Under the pieces are notes generated by a model. The model was not told the origin of the DNA and did no database searches. It was given only the letters and a program-made list of their open reading frames with translations. Of a stretch of DNA of 64,000 nucleotides, positions 1 through 10,732 are shown piece by piece; position 1 is the stretch's first letter, and each line of letters begins with the position of its first letter. A program made the position numbers and the translations under genes. The stretch comes from Methanoregula sp. Its GTDB lineage: Archaea > Halobacteriota > Methanomicrobia > Methanomicrobiales > Methanospirillaceae. Location of the stretch: assembly GCA_030651815.1 (NCBI GenBank), contig JAUSBW010000268.1:1-64000 (forward strand), written 5' to 3'.

Positions 1-91
1 TGTCTTTTAATCGCCATGTAGGTGATATAACACCTACAACTTTATAACAGTTTTGATTTGATTCTGTAGCGTCATAAAATCAGCCAAAATT

Positions 92-358
92 TTAAGAAAT
101 TGTTACTGAGTAGGTGATAGGATTTACGCTAAAGGGGTTACAGCTATAGACCTCGGGAAGAGCCGAGACCGGGACAAGTGAGTCGACCTTGAGCGTAAAA
201 GTTCCTGAAGGCTCAGAGGATGGTGTCTGTAGGTAATCGGGTTGGGACGGAACGGGTGATGCGGGAACGGGCGACGAAGGCGCCATTGAGGTACATCCAC
301 AGGAGATGAGAAGAGAGATAAGGATTACTGCAAAGAGCAGGGACCAGCGATTATCCAT
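92..358 (-). CDS. Small putative lipoprotein
   Basis: 88-aa ORF with hydrophobic N-terminus and lipobox-like LLISCGC. Confidence 0.5.
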   Translation of the reverse strand: MDNRWSLLFAVILISLLISCGCTSMAPSSPVPASPVPSQPDYLQTPSSEPSGTFTLKVDSLVPVSALPEVYSCNPFSVNPITYSVTIS

Positions 359-479
359 AACCGGACAGGTGCATGCGGGATAATAAACGTTCCGGCAGGC
401 CAGCCGAATTTACCTGAGGCGCCACGGTGAAAATGCAGAGTATCCCCAGACACCCCGGATTTCCGGGCCTGTACCGTTG

Positions 480-851
480 AGTTTCTGCATCCACCTAAAC
501 AAAGATGGCAGGATCGGGATCCTATCGGATACCATCGACCGGTATATCGAGCTTTCAGAGTATATATCGAACGTGCTCTTATAAGGACTTGAAGTGATGC
601 AGAGCATCTACAACAACCAGCTCCAGAACATGAACAACCGCTTCGCCTTCGTCACCGCGTACCTCACGGTGCCCGGCACGGCATTTCTGGTCCCTGACAC
701 GATCGCCACCATCGCAGGAAGCGGGGTTATGGAGGAAACTATGGCAGCACAATGGTGGTATGTACCGCTCCTCATCCTCTCCACGGTGATCGCGACTGCG
801 GCTTCTTTACTCTGGGTGCTCCACGTCTGGGGGATGAAATCGGACGACTGA
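480..851 (+). pseudogene. CorA-family (2-TM-GxN-like) metal transporter C-terminal remnant with in-frame stop
   Basis: Frame reads ...DTIDRYIELSEYISNVLL*GLEVMQSIYNNQLQNMNNRF...; TAA at 582-584 interrupts a CorA-like coiled-coil/TM C-terminus. Confidence 0.65.
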
Positions 852-1362
852 TAAGCGGGCTTTCAACCTGACGGGGTGCTGCCCCCTTTTTGATCTTCTT
901 TAGTTCGGGTTCGAACCAGAGCCCGATGCACTGCTTTACCACGCCAAAACCTGCATCGCTATCTAAAAATATCGCACCGATCAGGGCTTCTACGGTATCG
1001 GCAAGGATCGTCTCCTCTCCATGCCTCATGAGCTCTTTCTCCCCGCGCCCCAGCCGGATGAACCGTTTGATCTTCAACCGTTTGCCAACTTTTGCAAGGG
1101 TCTCGTTCTTCTCGACCGGTTCCTTGTTGACGGTGATCTCGCCTTTGGTTTCGAGACCCTTTTCCATGAGAAACAGGATCAGCCCCGTCTTGAGCACGGC
1201 ATCTCCGAGCGTGCTGTAGGCTTCCTGGTCCATACACCGTTTGTTCTGCTGAAGCAGTTCATTGGCGCAGGCAGGATGCGTGAGTGCCCGAATCAGGTGT
1301 TGCGGTTCAAAGAAATGATAGTTAAGAATCTGTTCGATCTCTGCACGGTCATCTGCGTCCAT
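772..1362 (-). CDS. Ribonuclease III domain protein
   Basis: STLGDAVLK ... ILADTVEALIGAIFLDS resembles the RNase III signature; no clear dsRBD. Confidence 0.75.
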   Translation of the reverse strand: MDADDRAEIEQILNYHFFEPQHLIRALTHPACANELLQQNKRCMDQEAYSTLGDAVLKTGLILFLMEKGLETKGEITVNKEPVEKNETLAKVGKRLKIKRFIRLGRGEKELMRHGEETILADTVEALIGAIFLDSDAGFGVVKQCIGLWFEPELKKIKKGAAPRQVESPLISRPISSPRRGAPRVKKPQSRSPWRG

Positions 1363-1488
1363 GTCTATGTAGTGTTTACGAGGGTATATGATAAAACAGA
1401 CGGCATAAAATACAAACAGGGGTTCACTTTTAATATGGAAACGGCGCCACCATTTTCATGTGCCTGTATACTTGTGGCCACCGGAGTT

Positions 1489-1731
1489 TTATGGTTTTTT
1501 TAATCTCGTGCCTGTACTCCTGTTGGTCCGGGAGATAAACGGTTCGCTCTGACCGTTGTGGTACACATATGCAGTGTCGATGTAGTTGACGCCTCGATCA
1601 ATCGCATAGCGCACCATCGCTGTTGCCTTCTGCTCATCGATTACAAAGTCAGCCGTTTGTGGCAATTGCATGCAGCCAAAACCCAGGATCGAGAGTTTCA
1701 GGTCAGTCTTGTTCATCTTCCGGTAGAGCAT
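1489..1731 (-). pseudogene. Aldo/keto reductase, N-terminal fragment only
   Basis: [10 protein letters not shown]...[24 protein letters not shown] is the AKR N-terminus; homology breaks after about 70 aa. Confidence 0.75.
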
Positions 1732-1749
1732 CGGACTGACTCCTGCAGG

Positions 1750-2328
1750 TTATTTTCTTACCAGTTTTTTTCCGCAACTCCACGCGTCACCGACACATTC
1801 GCCTACGGTCCAGTAGCGGTTGTCCGGCATGGTGAGCAGGAGCGGGTTTAACTTCTTTATATCAGGTTTATCCCCGGTAAGATACTTCTCTTCTGTATAG
1901 GATGCGATAATTTCACCGATGTAAAAATTATTGGTGGGATTTTCCACCGTGGTCTGCAACCGGCATTCCAGGGAGAGCGGACATTCGGTTATCATCGGAG
2001 CTGTTTTTAACTCCCCGTAATACACATCAAAGAGCGCTGCCTTGTCAGTATCCTTTCCCGAGACCAGCCCGCAATAATCTGTTTTCTCCATCATTTCCGC
2101 TGACGGGAAGTTGATGCTGAACGTTTTGTTCTCCTCGATGCCTCGTATTGAGTGGTGATGCAGCCCGACCCCACAGCCCACGGTCGGGGGATCTGCATTG
2201 ACGCGGGTGATCCACCCAAGCGCCATGAAATCGGGTTTATTGTCCACCAGGGTGCCGAGTAAGGTCACCGGCATGGGGTACATAAAGACATTTCTGCCTG
2301 CTGAAATTTTTCCCATAGATTCGTTCAC
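1750..2328 (-). CDS. Flavin reductase-like (FMN-binding split barrel) protein
   Basis: MPVTLLGT...KPDFMALGWITRVNADPPTVGCGV typical of the family. Confidence 0.75.
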   Translation of the reverse strand: MNESMGKISAGRNVFMYPMPVTLLGTLVDNKPDFMALGWITRVNADPPTVGCGVGLHHHSIRGIEENKTFSINFPSAEMMEKTDYCGLVSGKDTDKAALFDVYYGELKTAPMITECPLSLECRLQTTVENPTNNFYIGEIIASYTEEKYLTGDKPDIKKLNPLLLTMPDNRYWTVGECVGDAWSCGKKLVRK

Positions 2329-2388
2329 CTGCTCTGCTATAGGAAGGGCATTATAAAAAAGGATTGTGATGGATCATACACCCCGGTA

Positions 2389-2862
2389 TCAGGGCATCTT
2401 GTAGAGATCCAGCGCAGCCGAGTTCATGCAGTAGCGTTTGCCCGTGGGTGGAGGACCGTCATCAAAAACATGGCCAAGGTGTGCTCCGCACCGGGCACAG
2501 AGCACTTCGGTGCGCACCATCCCGCCGGAGATATCCATGTGGGTGCGGATGTTGAGCCCGGACACGGGAGCATTGAAGCCGGGCCAGCCTGTGCCGGAAT
2601 CGAATTTTGTGACCGACTCGAACAGGTCGGTACCGCAACAGGTACAGGTATAGGTGCCATCCTCTTTCCATGCGTGATATTTTCCGGTAAACGCGTATTC
2701 AGTGCCCTGTTTTCGCGCAACTTCATACTGTTCCGTAGTGAGGAGTGCCCGCCACTCTGCATCAGTTCTTACTACCGGATTTACCTCTTTTACTTTCCCG
2801 GTGCGGGCATTGTAAATTGAAATTGTCTCTTTACCTTTCATCTCCATGCCATCAATACCCAT
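2389..2862 (-). CDS. msrB: Peptide-methionine (R)-S-oxide reductase
   Basis: [54 protein letters not shown]; start likely the ATG at 2862, not the longer ORF. Confidence 0.93.
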   Translation of the reverse strand: MGIDGMEMKGKETISIYNARTGKVKEVNPVVRTDAEWRALLTTEQYEVARKQGTEYAFTGKYHAWKEDGTYTCTCCGTDLFESVTKFDSGTGWPGFNAPVSGLNIRTHMDISGGMVRTEVLCARCGAHLGHVFDDGPPPTGKRYCMNSAALDLYKMP

Positions 2863-2938
2863 CTGCTCCAACGAGTTACGTGGGCGAGCCAGAGCATAGA
2901 ACTTTGGTTTGAAGAAAAATATCAAAAAGATCAGAGGT

Positions 2939-3508
2939 TCAGAGTCCGAAGAACCCGAGTATCCGGCTCTTTGGATCCTTGTGGAAGATCTTTGCACCTT
3001 CCTTGATATTGCGCACATCTTCTACGGTATAGAGAACGTCAGGATAATTTCTTGAGAGCACGACCAGAAGCCGTCCCAGTTCTGAACGGGGCACGATCAT
3101 AAAGATGATCGCTACCGTGTGCGAGAAACTCCCTGATGCCTCGATCCGGGTCATACCATATCCGAGCGTGACGAGCTCGGTGATGAGCGGCTGGGGATCT
3201 GCCGGTGTGATTAGCCGGACGATCACATGCCCAAGGGAGATCATCTTCTCAATCTCCATGCCAAGCAGGGTCCCCAGACCATAACCGGCAAGGTACGCGA
3301 ACAGGTTTAAGTAATCCGAAAGATTGGTGAGTACAAGACCGGTGGAGAGCAGCCAGATACCGGTCTTTACTATACCAATACAAGCGGCGAGGTTTGCATG
3401 CCCCTGGTTGATGTAGATCGTCCTGACAGTTTCAAGGCTGGTCTCTACAATCCGGGCAATCAGGATAATGAAGGGTAATGCCCAAACCCCCAGGACAACC
3501 GGTTCCAT
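2939..3508 (-). CDS. UPF0316/DUF2179-type membrane protein
   Basis: N-terminal TM segments, [19 protein letters not shown]-terminal DUF2179-like region. Confidence 0.75.
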   Translation of the reverse strand: MEPVVLGVWALPFIILIARIVETSLETVRTIYINQGHANLAACIGIVKTGIWLLSTGLVLTNLSDYLNLFAYLAGYGLGTLLGMEIEKMISLGHVIVRLITPADPQPLITELVTLGYGMTRIEASGSFSHTVAIIFMIVPRSELGRLLVVLSRNYPDVLYTVEDVRNIKEGAKIFHKDPKSRILGFFGL

Positions 3509-3654
3509 CCCTCACCACACTCCTGATACTAATAATCTTACCGGGGGTCTTGAATAGATTGCGGAAGGACAGGGGGATTTCCTGCCCGGGCAGAAAGTAT
3601 ACCCCAGGGGGGTCTGTTTGAAAAAGGATATTTGTCCGGGAAGTTTCTGCAGGC

Positions 3655-4284
3655 TCACTGTTCTTTCACGGGCGTTCCGCCTTTTATCATTTCTTCGAGT
3701 TTTAACGCAATCTGCTGGAGCGTGTTGACCTCGAGGAAGATGAGGATATTTCCTGCGATTTTGTGCTCATCAGAGGTCAGCTTGACCTTAAAGAGGATCA
3801 CGTCATCCACTTCTACAGTCATCTGGGCGACAAGGGAGGTGATGGCCGCGTGCGCCATGTCAACCACAAGGACAGGAGGGGAGGGGAGCATCAGCATGCC
3901 AATGAGATCGGATGCAGCGCTCAAAAAGGATGAGATCATGATGTTTCCGACTTCGAGGATCGCACTCTGGTCCATCTCGTTAAACGGGTGATCGGGTGCA
4001 GAAGATCCCTGCATGATATTTGCAGTCCGCATGGCAGAGTCGCGGGGGAAGTGCAGGATTAAAAATCCCCCGTGCGGGATATCACCCTGGAGCTCAAAGA
4101 TGACCATGGTGGTCAATTCATCGGTGAGGAAATCTCCCACTTTAGAGATATCTATGATATCGATCTTTGGCACGCTCATGCCGATGTTGGTGTTGAGCAT
4201 CTGCGAGAGGGTGGTGGCCGAATGTGCGGAACCGATATTGGCGAGTTCCTGCAATGCATCCATCTGAAATTCGGTAAATTCCAT
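3655..4284 (-). CDS. cheC: CheC-like chemotaxis phosphatase
   Basis: QELANIGSAHSATTLSQML and second motif ILEVGNIMISSFLSA. Confidence 0.85.
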   Translation of the reverse strand: MEFTEFQMDALQELANIGSAHSATTLSQMLNTNIGMSVPKIDIIDISKVGDFLTDELTTMVIFELQGDIPHGGFLILHFPRDSAMRTANIMQGSSAPDHPFNEMDQSAILEVGNIMISSFLSAASDLIGMLMLPSPPVLVVDMAHAAITSLVAQMTVEVDDVILFKVKLTSDEHKIAGNILIFLEVNTLQQIALKLEEMIKGGTPVKEQ

Positions 4285-4594
4285 AATACACCAGATAATT
4301 TCAGGGAGATCACACCAGCAAACATGTCGTGACCTGGTCCCCCTTTCTTATGCCTATTTCCCCCGGTATCGCTTTAACCGGATTCTTCAGGTATTGTGTG
4401 GATGCAATTTTTGATCACTTATACTTTTGTGAGGAGTGCCTGCCGGACCACATAGATCATTGCATCTGATTTTTGTATCCACTCCCATCATAGTTGCCAT
4501 GATAAAAGGGACACTTCATAAGCCCGTGACAGGATTCGGTATTTTTTCGGGCACCGGGAGTTTGTCTTAGCAGGATACGGGATATCTTTGATTA

Positions 4595-4981
4595 TCACCG
4601 CATGCGCCGTTTTGCAAACACAATCTTTTCTTCGAGGGCTTTTTCTTTCCCTTTGATGATCATGGGAAGGGCGTGATCGACTTTTAACGCCGCAATTTCT
4701 GCAAAGTCCTTGATCATATCCAGTTCTTCTTCCGGAGTAAAGTCTTCGTGAGATAACCGCTCCAGAAACTCATCTTCTCCCTCAATTGCACTTTTGGGAA
4801 CCGGATATTCCACCCGGTATTTTGCCTTACAATACCGGCAGTGGGTGTGATAGTTGCCAATATTCCTCTGCCCTTTTAAGATGAGTTTGAAGTTGAGTCC
4901 TTCGCACTGGGGACATTTCCATTCGAGGGTGAGCCCTTTTAAGACGCCACTTGTATCGTGTTCAAAGAATCGATCGAACAT
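4595..4981 (-). CDS. Zinc-ribbon hypothetical protein
   Basis: CPQCEGLNF...HTHCRYCKAKY. Confidence 0.6.
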   Translation of the reverse strand: MFDRFFEHDTSGVLKGLTLEWKCPQCEGLNFKLILKGQRNIGNYHTHCRYCKAKYRVEYPVPKSAIEGEDEFLERLSHEDFTPEEELDMIKDFAEIAALKVDHALPMIIKGKEKALEEKIVFAKRRMR

Positions 4982-5224
4982 TTTTTAGCCCGTTTATCTG
5001 CTAAAGTACTGGTTTACTGTTGATACTGATTAAAACTATGGACAGGGCAATTCCACTTCATCATGAGTGGGGGTGTATATGCGCACGTACTCTGTGTCTA
5101 AAAAAATAAAAGCGTGACAGCAATCCACTAAAAAAAAGTCGAGTGACCACACGGTTCTGCAATCCCTGCAGGGTTCGGGCGCTTGATTCTTGTATTCCCA
5201 AAACCGATCTGATAGAGAACATCT

Positions 5225-5872
5225 ATGGGCAACACAGAGGATAAGAATAATTCAGAGAAGGGCGAAGGTGCGCTCCTGACTGATCCCCCCTTTTATCTTC
5301 CGGAGTTTGAGAAATCGTACCGGTATATCATCGATGAGTATGAAGTGGCCCCGAAAGATATTGCGATCTTCATGCCATGTGCGGTGCGAAAACCGTACAG
5401 CGCAAGCCCGAGCCACCAGCTTATCCGGATGATCATCTCGCAGGTGCTGGAACCATCCCAGTACCATATCGTGATCTTCGGGACGTGCGGGATTGTACCT
5501 GCCGAACTCGAGACCATGTACCCGTATGCCCATTACAAGTACATGCTCGGGAAATGCAACAACGATAAGGTCAAGGACGATTTTATCCGAATCGAGACGG
5601 AGCGGGTTGCCGGCTATCTCAAAAAGACCCGGAACGTATACAAATACCGTATCGGGTACTCGATCGGGCTCTTCAGAGAAACCCTCATCAGGGGTTCGGA
5701 GCAGGCAGGGGTTCCCATTGACCTGATCCTCCCCACCCGGGACATCATCAACAAGGTGATAGAGGAGGGCGACTGCTCGTTTCAGGAAGGCAGCCTCTCG
5801 ATGGAGGGATACCTGGGCGAATTCTGCGATGCACTGATCCGGTTCCGGAATGAGCGGCTGGGAAAGGATTAG
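5225..5872 (+). CDS. DUF5591-like protein (archaeosine synthase C-terminal-related)
   Basis: CAVRKPYSASPSHQLIRMII...IFGTCGIVPAELE. Confidence 0.65.
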   Translation: MGNTEDKNNSEKGEGALLTDPPFYLPEFEKSYRYIIDEYEVAPKDIAIFMPCAVRKPYSASPSHQLIRMIISQVLEPSQYHIVIFGTCGIVPAELETMYPYAHYKYMLGKCNNDKVKDDFIRIETERVAGYLKKTRNVYKYRIGYSIGLFRETLIRGSEQAGVPIDLILPTRDIINKVIEEGDCSFQEGSLSMEGYLGEFCDALIRFRNERLGKD

Positions 5873-6152
5873 AGAGAAACTGTACACTTTGGTAAGTAGG
5901 GAAGTTCGCAGACCCCCGCAATTTGTTTAAAAATAAAACCGCTCACCATCATTTTTTTAGGAGATCGATCTTTTATTAAATTTCGTCTCTGATGTGTCCC
6001 ATCCCTGATAGGGGGCGCTTGGCCACCTCGACAGGGGCACGCCGGGAAAGGCATTTTTTGCCAATCGCACTCAAAAAAACTGCTCCCGAACCGCCGCACA
6101 AAGAAGCCATGCCATGGGACGGCAACGTTCATCGTATCAGGGATATCAGGCA

Positions 6153-7142
6153 TCAGGAACGCCTGCCCGTCTGTTCCAGCACACGGAGCACTGCTTCCCC
6201 GAACTCCCGCGTTCCAGCCGAACCGCCGAGATCCCGGGTCCTGATACCCTGTGCGAGCATGGCCCGTATTGCCGATTCAATGTGATTCTCTCCCTCTGCA
6301 TCCCCGACATGGGTTAAGAGCATCCCCGCACTCCGCAGGGCAGCGATGGGATTTGCAATATTTTTCCCTGCAATATCCGGCGCACTGCCATGCACCGGCT
6401 CGAAGAGAGCATAGCGCTCACCGATATTCGCGCTCGGCACCAGTCCCAGTCCCCCGACAAGATACGAGGCAACATCTGACAGGATATCCCCGAATATATT
6501 CGTCGTGACAACCACATCATACGATGCAGGGTGCTGGAGGATATCGAGCGAGAGGGCATCGATGAATTTTTCATTATAGGACACCCCGGCAACCTTTGCT
6601 TCGGCAATGCAGATGTCGCGGAACAGCACATCGGACTTGAGCACGTTGGCCTTGTGGCCGATCGTCAGCATTCTCCGCCGCTGCCGGGCGAGCCGGATTG
6701 CCATCCGGACGATCCGTTCCGTACCCGTCCGGGTCACCACCCGCAAGGTAGTTGCACGGTCCTGGCTGCTCTCTTCGATACCGGAATAGAGCCCCTCGGT
6801 ATTCTCCCGCACGATCATGATATCAAACCCGCCGTCTTTTACCGGACGGAGATTTGCATACAGGTCGAGCGCCTTTCTGATCCTTAACACCACGCTCTGG
6901 TAGTCTTTCATCGGAGGCGTGGTGATCGCCCCGAACAGGATCGCATCCGCATCTTTGAGCTCCCGTATCTCCTTGTCGGCACACGGGCAGCCGGTCCGCT
7001 CCCACATACCATACCCCACTTCCACAGTGAAATAATCGTACTCGGGATGGAGCAGTTCGAGCGCACTGCGGGCTACCGGGATCACCTCGCGGCCGATCCC
7101 ATCCCCTTCCACAATGGCAATCCGCGTCATTTCGCCCTCCAC
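6153..7142 (-). CDS. aksF: Isopropylmalate/homoisocitrate dehydrogenase (AksF-like by context)
   Basis: GDGIGREVIPVA, VRENTEGLYSG, TNIFGDILSDVASYLVGGLGLVPSANIG, FEPVHGSAPDIAGKNIANP; in operon with aksA/D/E. Confidence 0.82.
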   Translation of the reverse strand: MEGEMTRIAIVEGDGIGREVIPVARSALELLHPEYDYFTVEVGYGMWERTGCPCADKEIRELKDADAILFGAITTPPMKDYQSVVLRIRKALDLYANLRPVKDGGFDIMIVRENTEGLYSGIEESSQDRATTLRVVTRTGTERIVRMAIRLARQRRRMLTIGHKANVLKSDVLFRDICIAEAKVAGVSYNEKFIDALSLDILQHPASYDVVVTTNIFGDILSDVASYLVGGLGLVPSANIGERYALFEPVHGSAPDIAGKNIANPIAALRSAGMLLTHVGDAEGENHIESAIRAMLAQGIRTRDLGGSAGTREFGEAVLRVLEQTGRRS

Positions 7143-7927
7143 TGTGCAACTAAATCTTCCACTGCATGGGCGATGCGGGCCGGACTTGCACCCCAGTGCA
7201 CAACAGCACCGAATTTTCCCTTATACATGCCAATCCCCTCGCGTTCGGAGCGGCAGCAGCGGGCGATGAACGGCTCTTCCCGCACGGACTCCAGGGGACA
7301 GATATTCTCCAGCACGAAGTCTTTACCGTAACATTCAGTGTAGAACTGTGAACCGGTCAGGCAGCCGGCCACCTTCTCGCCGCCCTGCATCGGGTCTGCA
7401 TCGAGCGTTTTTGCATACCCCGCAGCACGGCAGGGGTAGACATCCGCCTTCATCTGCGTGATGTCACGGGTATGATGGCAGAACATGACCGCAAGTTCCC
7501 CGAAGAGTCCCGCAGCCTGAAGCTCCCGGAGACAGGCAGACAGGCTCGGGCGGGGTGGCGTTACATCGTAGACATGGATCTTAAGAAATACCGAGAGATC
7601 GGGATCGAGCACAAAGGTCATGTGCTCGTCAAGTCCGGTAAAGATTGTGCACCGGTATCCCGTATCCAGCGCAAGTTCGACCAGCCGTGCACGGTCATTG
7701 ATCTGTACCTTCTCCGGGTAACGGTAGATTTCCTGCGGTGTTGCGATTACCTTCGATGCCACGGGTTTTCGCATCATACCGCTTCCGTTGGGATCAGGAG
7801 TGATTTCAAGCAGATCGTAGCCCGCACCGGTAGCCCGCACCAGCCAGCTGCTCAGGAAATAAACGAGATCCCCGCAGGGTTTGGTCGTTGCATACCCCAC
7901 CTGCTTGCACTGTTCGGGAAAAATCAC
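7127..7927 (-). CDS. DUF7714-type methanogen protein
   Basis: Cys-rich 267-aa protein from GTG at 7927 overlapping aksE stop (GTGA). Confidence 0.6.
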   Translation of the reverse strand: MIFPEQCKQVGYATTKPCGDLVYFLSSWLVRATGAGYDLLEITPDPNGSGMMRKPVASKVIATPQEIYRYPEKVQINDRARLVELALDTGYRCTIFTGLDEHMTFVLDPDLSVFLKIHVYDVTPPRPSLSACLRELQAAGLFGELAVMFCHHTRDITQMKADVYPCRAAGYAKTLDADPMQGGEKVAGCLTGSQFYTECYGKDFVLENICPLESVREEPFIARCCRSEREGIGMYKGKFGAVVHWGASPARIAHAVEDLVAQWRAK

Positions 7928-8394
7928 CGCTGGTTCCTCCAGTACTCCACCAGTCCTCCTGCAGAGAGGATTGCCTGCATTCGCGGGGAGAGCGGGGGGA
8001 TGGCATGTTTCTTTCCTTCTGCCTCGATCCATCCTTCGGCAAGATCAAACGTCACAAGGCATCCTTCCATGCAGGCGAGGTCACATTCGATGAGCGGGAG
8101 CCCGACGTTGATCGCATTCCGGAAGAAGATCCGGGCAAAGGAGGGTGCTACTACCGCAACTACGCCAGCCTCCCGGATCGCAATAGCCGCCTGCTCCCGC
8201 GATGAGCCGCAGCCGAAATTCTTTCCCGCCACGATCACAGACCCTTCAAGAAGGGGAGCGAGCGATGGATCAAGATCCTCGAATACATGCTCAACCCAGA
8301 TGCTGTGGTCCTTTGTCCGCAGGTACCGCCCTGCTATAACAAGGTCCGTGTCAATATCCGGCCCCACGCAGACAGCCGGGCCTTTCCCCTTCAT
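7924..8394 (-). CDS. aksE: Homoaconitase small subunit
   Basis: GPDIDTDLVIAGRYL...VIVAGKNFGCGSSREQA...SFARIFFRNAINVGLP. Confidence 0.85.
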   Translation of the reverse strand: MKGKGPAVCVGPDIDTDLVIAGRYLRTKDHSIWVEHVFEDLDPSLAPLLEGSVIVAGKNFGCGSSREQAAIAIREAGVVAVVAPSFARIFFRNAINVGLPLIECDLACMEGCLVTFDLAEGWIEAEGKKHAIPPLSPRMQAILSAGGLVEYWRNQR

Positions 8395-9605
8395 CAGCTC
8401 ACCTCCGGTTCGGTGATCTCGCCTTCAAGTGCACTGGCAGCCGCCGTAGCAACCGAGCCAAGGTAGATCGCACCACCTACACCCATCCGGTTCTTAAAAT
8501 TCCGGTTCGCTGTTGAGAGGCAGACCTCTCCTTCACCGAGCACACCGCTATGGGCGCCGAGGCAGGGACCGCAGCCGGGTGTTCCGATCGTGCAACCGGC
8601 TTCCACAAGAATGGCAAGCACACCCGTCCGAATTGCTTCTGCCAGCACAGCCCGTGAGGCCGGAACCACGATCGTCCGCACAGCCACGCTCTTTCCTTTG
8701 ACAATCCGGGCGAATCGTGCAAGATCGGAATACCGCCCGTTTGTACAGGTGCCGACAAACACCTGATCAAGGGGAAGACCGGCAATCTCCCGCACGGGTT
8801 TGACAGTATCCACGCGGTGCGGAACTGCTACCAGCGGCACAATCTCCGACAGATCGATTGAGAGTTCCTGCACATAGGTGCAGGGCTCCGGTACCTGCGG
8901 TTTTACCGTCTGCCCTGCCCGGGCAAGATACTGCACGGTCACATCATCAGCATAGAACAACCCGGTCTTTGCTCCCGTTTCTACCGAAAGGTTGCTGAGC
9001 ACGAGCCGGTCATCCATGGAGAGTCCGGCAACCCCGTCCCCGATAAACTCCAGTGCACGATAGGTGGCACCGTCCATTCCCAGACGGCTCACATACGTAA
9101 GTGCAAGGTCTTTTGCTTCCGCAGCACCGGAAAACATTCCTGACAGGTGTATTCCGAGGGTCTCCGGAACGCGGAACCATGTTTCTCCGGTCAGCCATAT
9201 TGCAGCCATATCCGTTGCACCAACACCGGTAGAAAACGCACCGAACACGCCTGATGTGCAGCTGTGCGAATCGGCTCCCACAACGACTTCACCGGGGAGT
9301 ACGATCCCTTCACTCATGATCTGGTGACAGATCCCGCACCCGACATCGGAGAAGTGCATGAACGAACCGCGGGCAAATTCACGTAATTCATGCTGGAGCG
9401 TGGCCGTTGTGCTGTTGTTTGCCGGAACAATATGATCGAAGAGCATCGAGAGACGGGTGGTATCCGTAAGCCGATCACTCCCGATACGTTTCCATGCCTC
9501 GAGCGTTAATACACCGGTACCATCGTGGACATACGCCCGGTCCACCTTCCGGTCAACATACTCGCCAGCATTTCCGCCAAGAATCCGTTCTGATAATGTC
9601 GCCAT
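8394..9605 (-). CDS. aksD: Homoaconitase large subunit
   Basis: VGADSHSCTSGVFGAF..GVGATDMA, VFVGTCTNGRYSDL, CTIGTPGCGPCLGAHSGVL; ATG at 9605. Confidence 0.87.
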   Translation of the reverse strand: MATLSERILGGNAGEYVDRKVDRAYVHDGTGVLTLEAWKRIGSDRLTDTTRLSMLFDHIVPANNSTTATLQHELREFARGSFMHFSDVGCGICHQIMSEGIVLPGEVVVGADSHSCTSGVFGAFSTGVGATDMAAIWLTGETWFRVPETLGIHLSGMFSGAAEAKDLALTYVSRLGMDGATYRALEFIGDGVAGLSMDDRLVLSNLSVETGAKTGLFYADDVTVQYLARAGQTVKPQVPEPCTYVQELSIDLSEIVPLVAVPHRVDTVKPVREIAGLPLDQVFVGTCTNGRYSDLARFARIVKGKSVAVRTIVVPASRAVLAEAIRTGVLAILVEAGCTIGTPGCGPCLGAHSGVLGEGEVCLSTANRNFKNRMGVGGAIYLGSVATAAASALEGEITEPEVS

Positions 9606-10732
9606 CAGGTATTCTCCAGTTGTGCTTTTTTGATAAGTTTTCTTAAGATATCCGGAGTGATGTTGCATTTGTGTTCCGAGTGATCCTTGACCAGATCAAG
9701 AACACGACAGACCTGCTTGTCCGTACATTCGCAGCCGAGCGATGCCATGACGTGCTCGAGCGCTTTTTTGCCTGTATGTTTCCCAAGGATGAATTTTCGC
9801 TCACTCCCCACCATCTCAGGCGGGAAGTATTCATAAGTAGAAGGGTCTTTCAGGATTGCTGCGATGTGTATACCACTCTCGTGGGAGAACGCAAGTTCAC
9901 CAGTCACCGGTTTGTTCCGCGGGAGCGTGATTCCGGAGAATTTCTCAACCATATGCGAGAGTCTGGTCAGGTGCGAGAGATCATACCGCTCAATGTTCCC
10001 TTTCATCCGCAGGGCCACCAGCACTTCTTCTAATGAAGCATTGCCTGCCCGTTCCCCAATACCGTTGACCGTAGTGTGGAGCTGGAAGGCTCCGGCTTCG
10101 GCAGCGGTGATCGTGTTTGCCACCGCACAACCCATGTCATTGTGACAATGAGCGCAGAATGGCCTGTCCACCGATGCCACAAGATCGGTCATGATACGGT
10201 GCATCTCATTGGGGATCAGGCAGCCGACCGTATCGGCAAAACTGAGTAGTACGGCACCGTGCTCAGCCGCACGGTGGTAGACTTCCTTGAGGAAGGGAAG
10301 ATCTGTACGGGACGCATCTTCTGCGGCAAACCGTACCTGCACGCCATGATCCCGGGCATAATCTATCATCTTCAAGGAGTCCTCAAGCACCTCTTCCCGT
10401 GGTTTTTTGAACTTGAGCCGGACATGCAGTTCTGATGTCGGGATGAAGATGCTCACCATCTCAACATCGCAGTCAATGGCAGTCTGGATATCCTGTTCCC
10501 GGGCCCGGCAGAAACCGCAGACGCGGGCATCAAGACCGAGGTTTGCAATCGTCTTCACGCACTGTTTCTCATTCTGGGATACGGCGGGAAATCCTGCTTC
10601 AATGACCTCGATGCCAATCTCGTCTAACATGGTCGCAATCTTTACCTTCTCCTCGCAGGAGAACGAGACGCCCGGTGTCTGCTCCCCGTCCCGCAACGTC
10701 ACATCACAGATCTCAATATTCCACGGTTTCAT
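9605..10732 (-). CDS. aksA: Homocitrate synthase family protein
   Basis: DVTLRDGEQTPGVSFS..., FCAHCHNDMGCAVANTITAAEAGA, NGIGERAGNASLEEV. Confidence 0.9.
   Translation of the reverse strand: MKPWNIEICDVTLRDGEQTPGVSFSCEEKVKIATMLDEIGIEVIEAGFPAVSQNEKQCVKTIANLGLDARVCGFCRAREQDIQTAIDCDVEMVSIFIPTSELHVRLKFKKPREEVLEDSLKMIDYARDHGVQVRFAAEDASRTDLPFLKEVYHRAAEHGAVLLSFADTVGCLIPNEMHRIMTDLVASVDRPFCAHCHNDMGCAVANTITAAEAGAFQLHTTVNGIGERAGNASLEEVLVALRMKGNIERYDLSHLTRLSHMVEKFSGITLPRNKPVTGELAFSHESGIHIAAILKDPSTYEYFPPEMVGSERKFILGKHTGKKALEHVMASLGCECTDKQVCRVLDLVKDHSEHKCNITPDILRKLIKKAQLENT

Noticed and set aside
1021-1503. 160-aa + strand ORF over the RNase III gene
   Set aside because: Antisense to a recognisable RNase III domain.
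5252-5887. 211-aa minus-strand ORF opposite the DUF5591-like gene
   Set aside because: Antisense shadow; the + strand frame has a conserved family signature.
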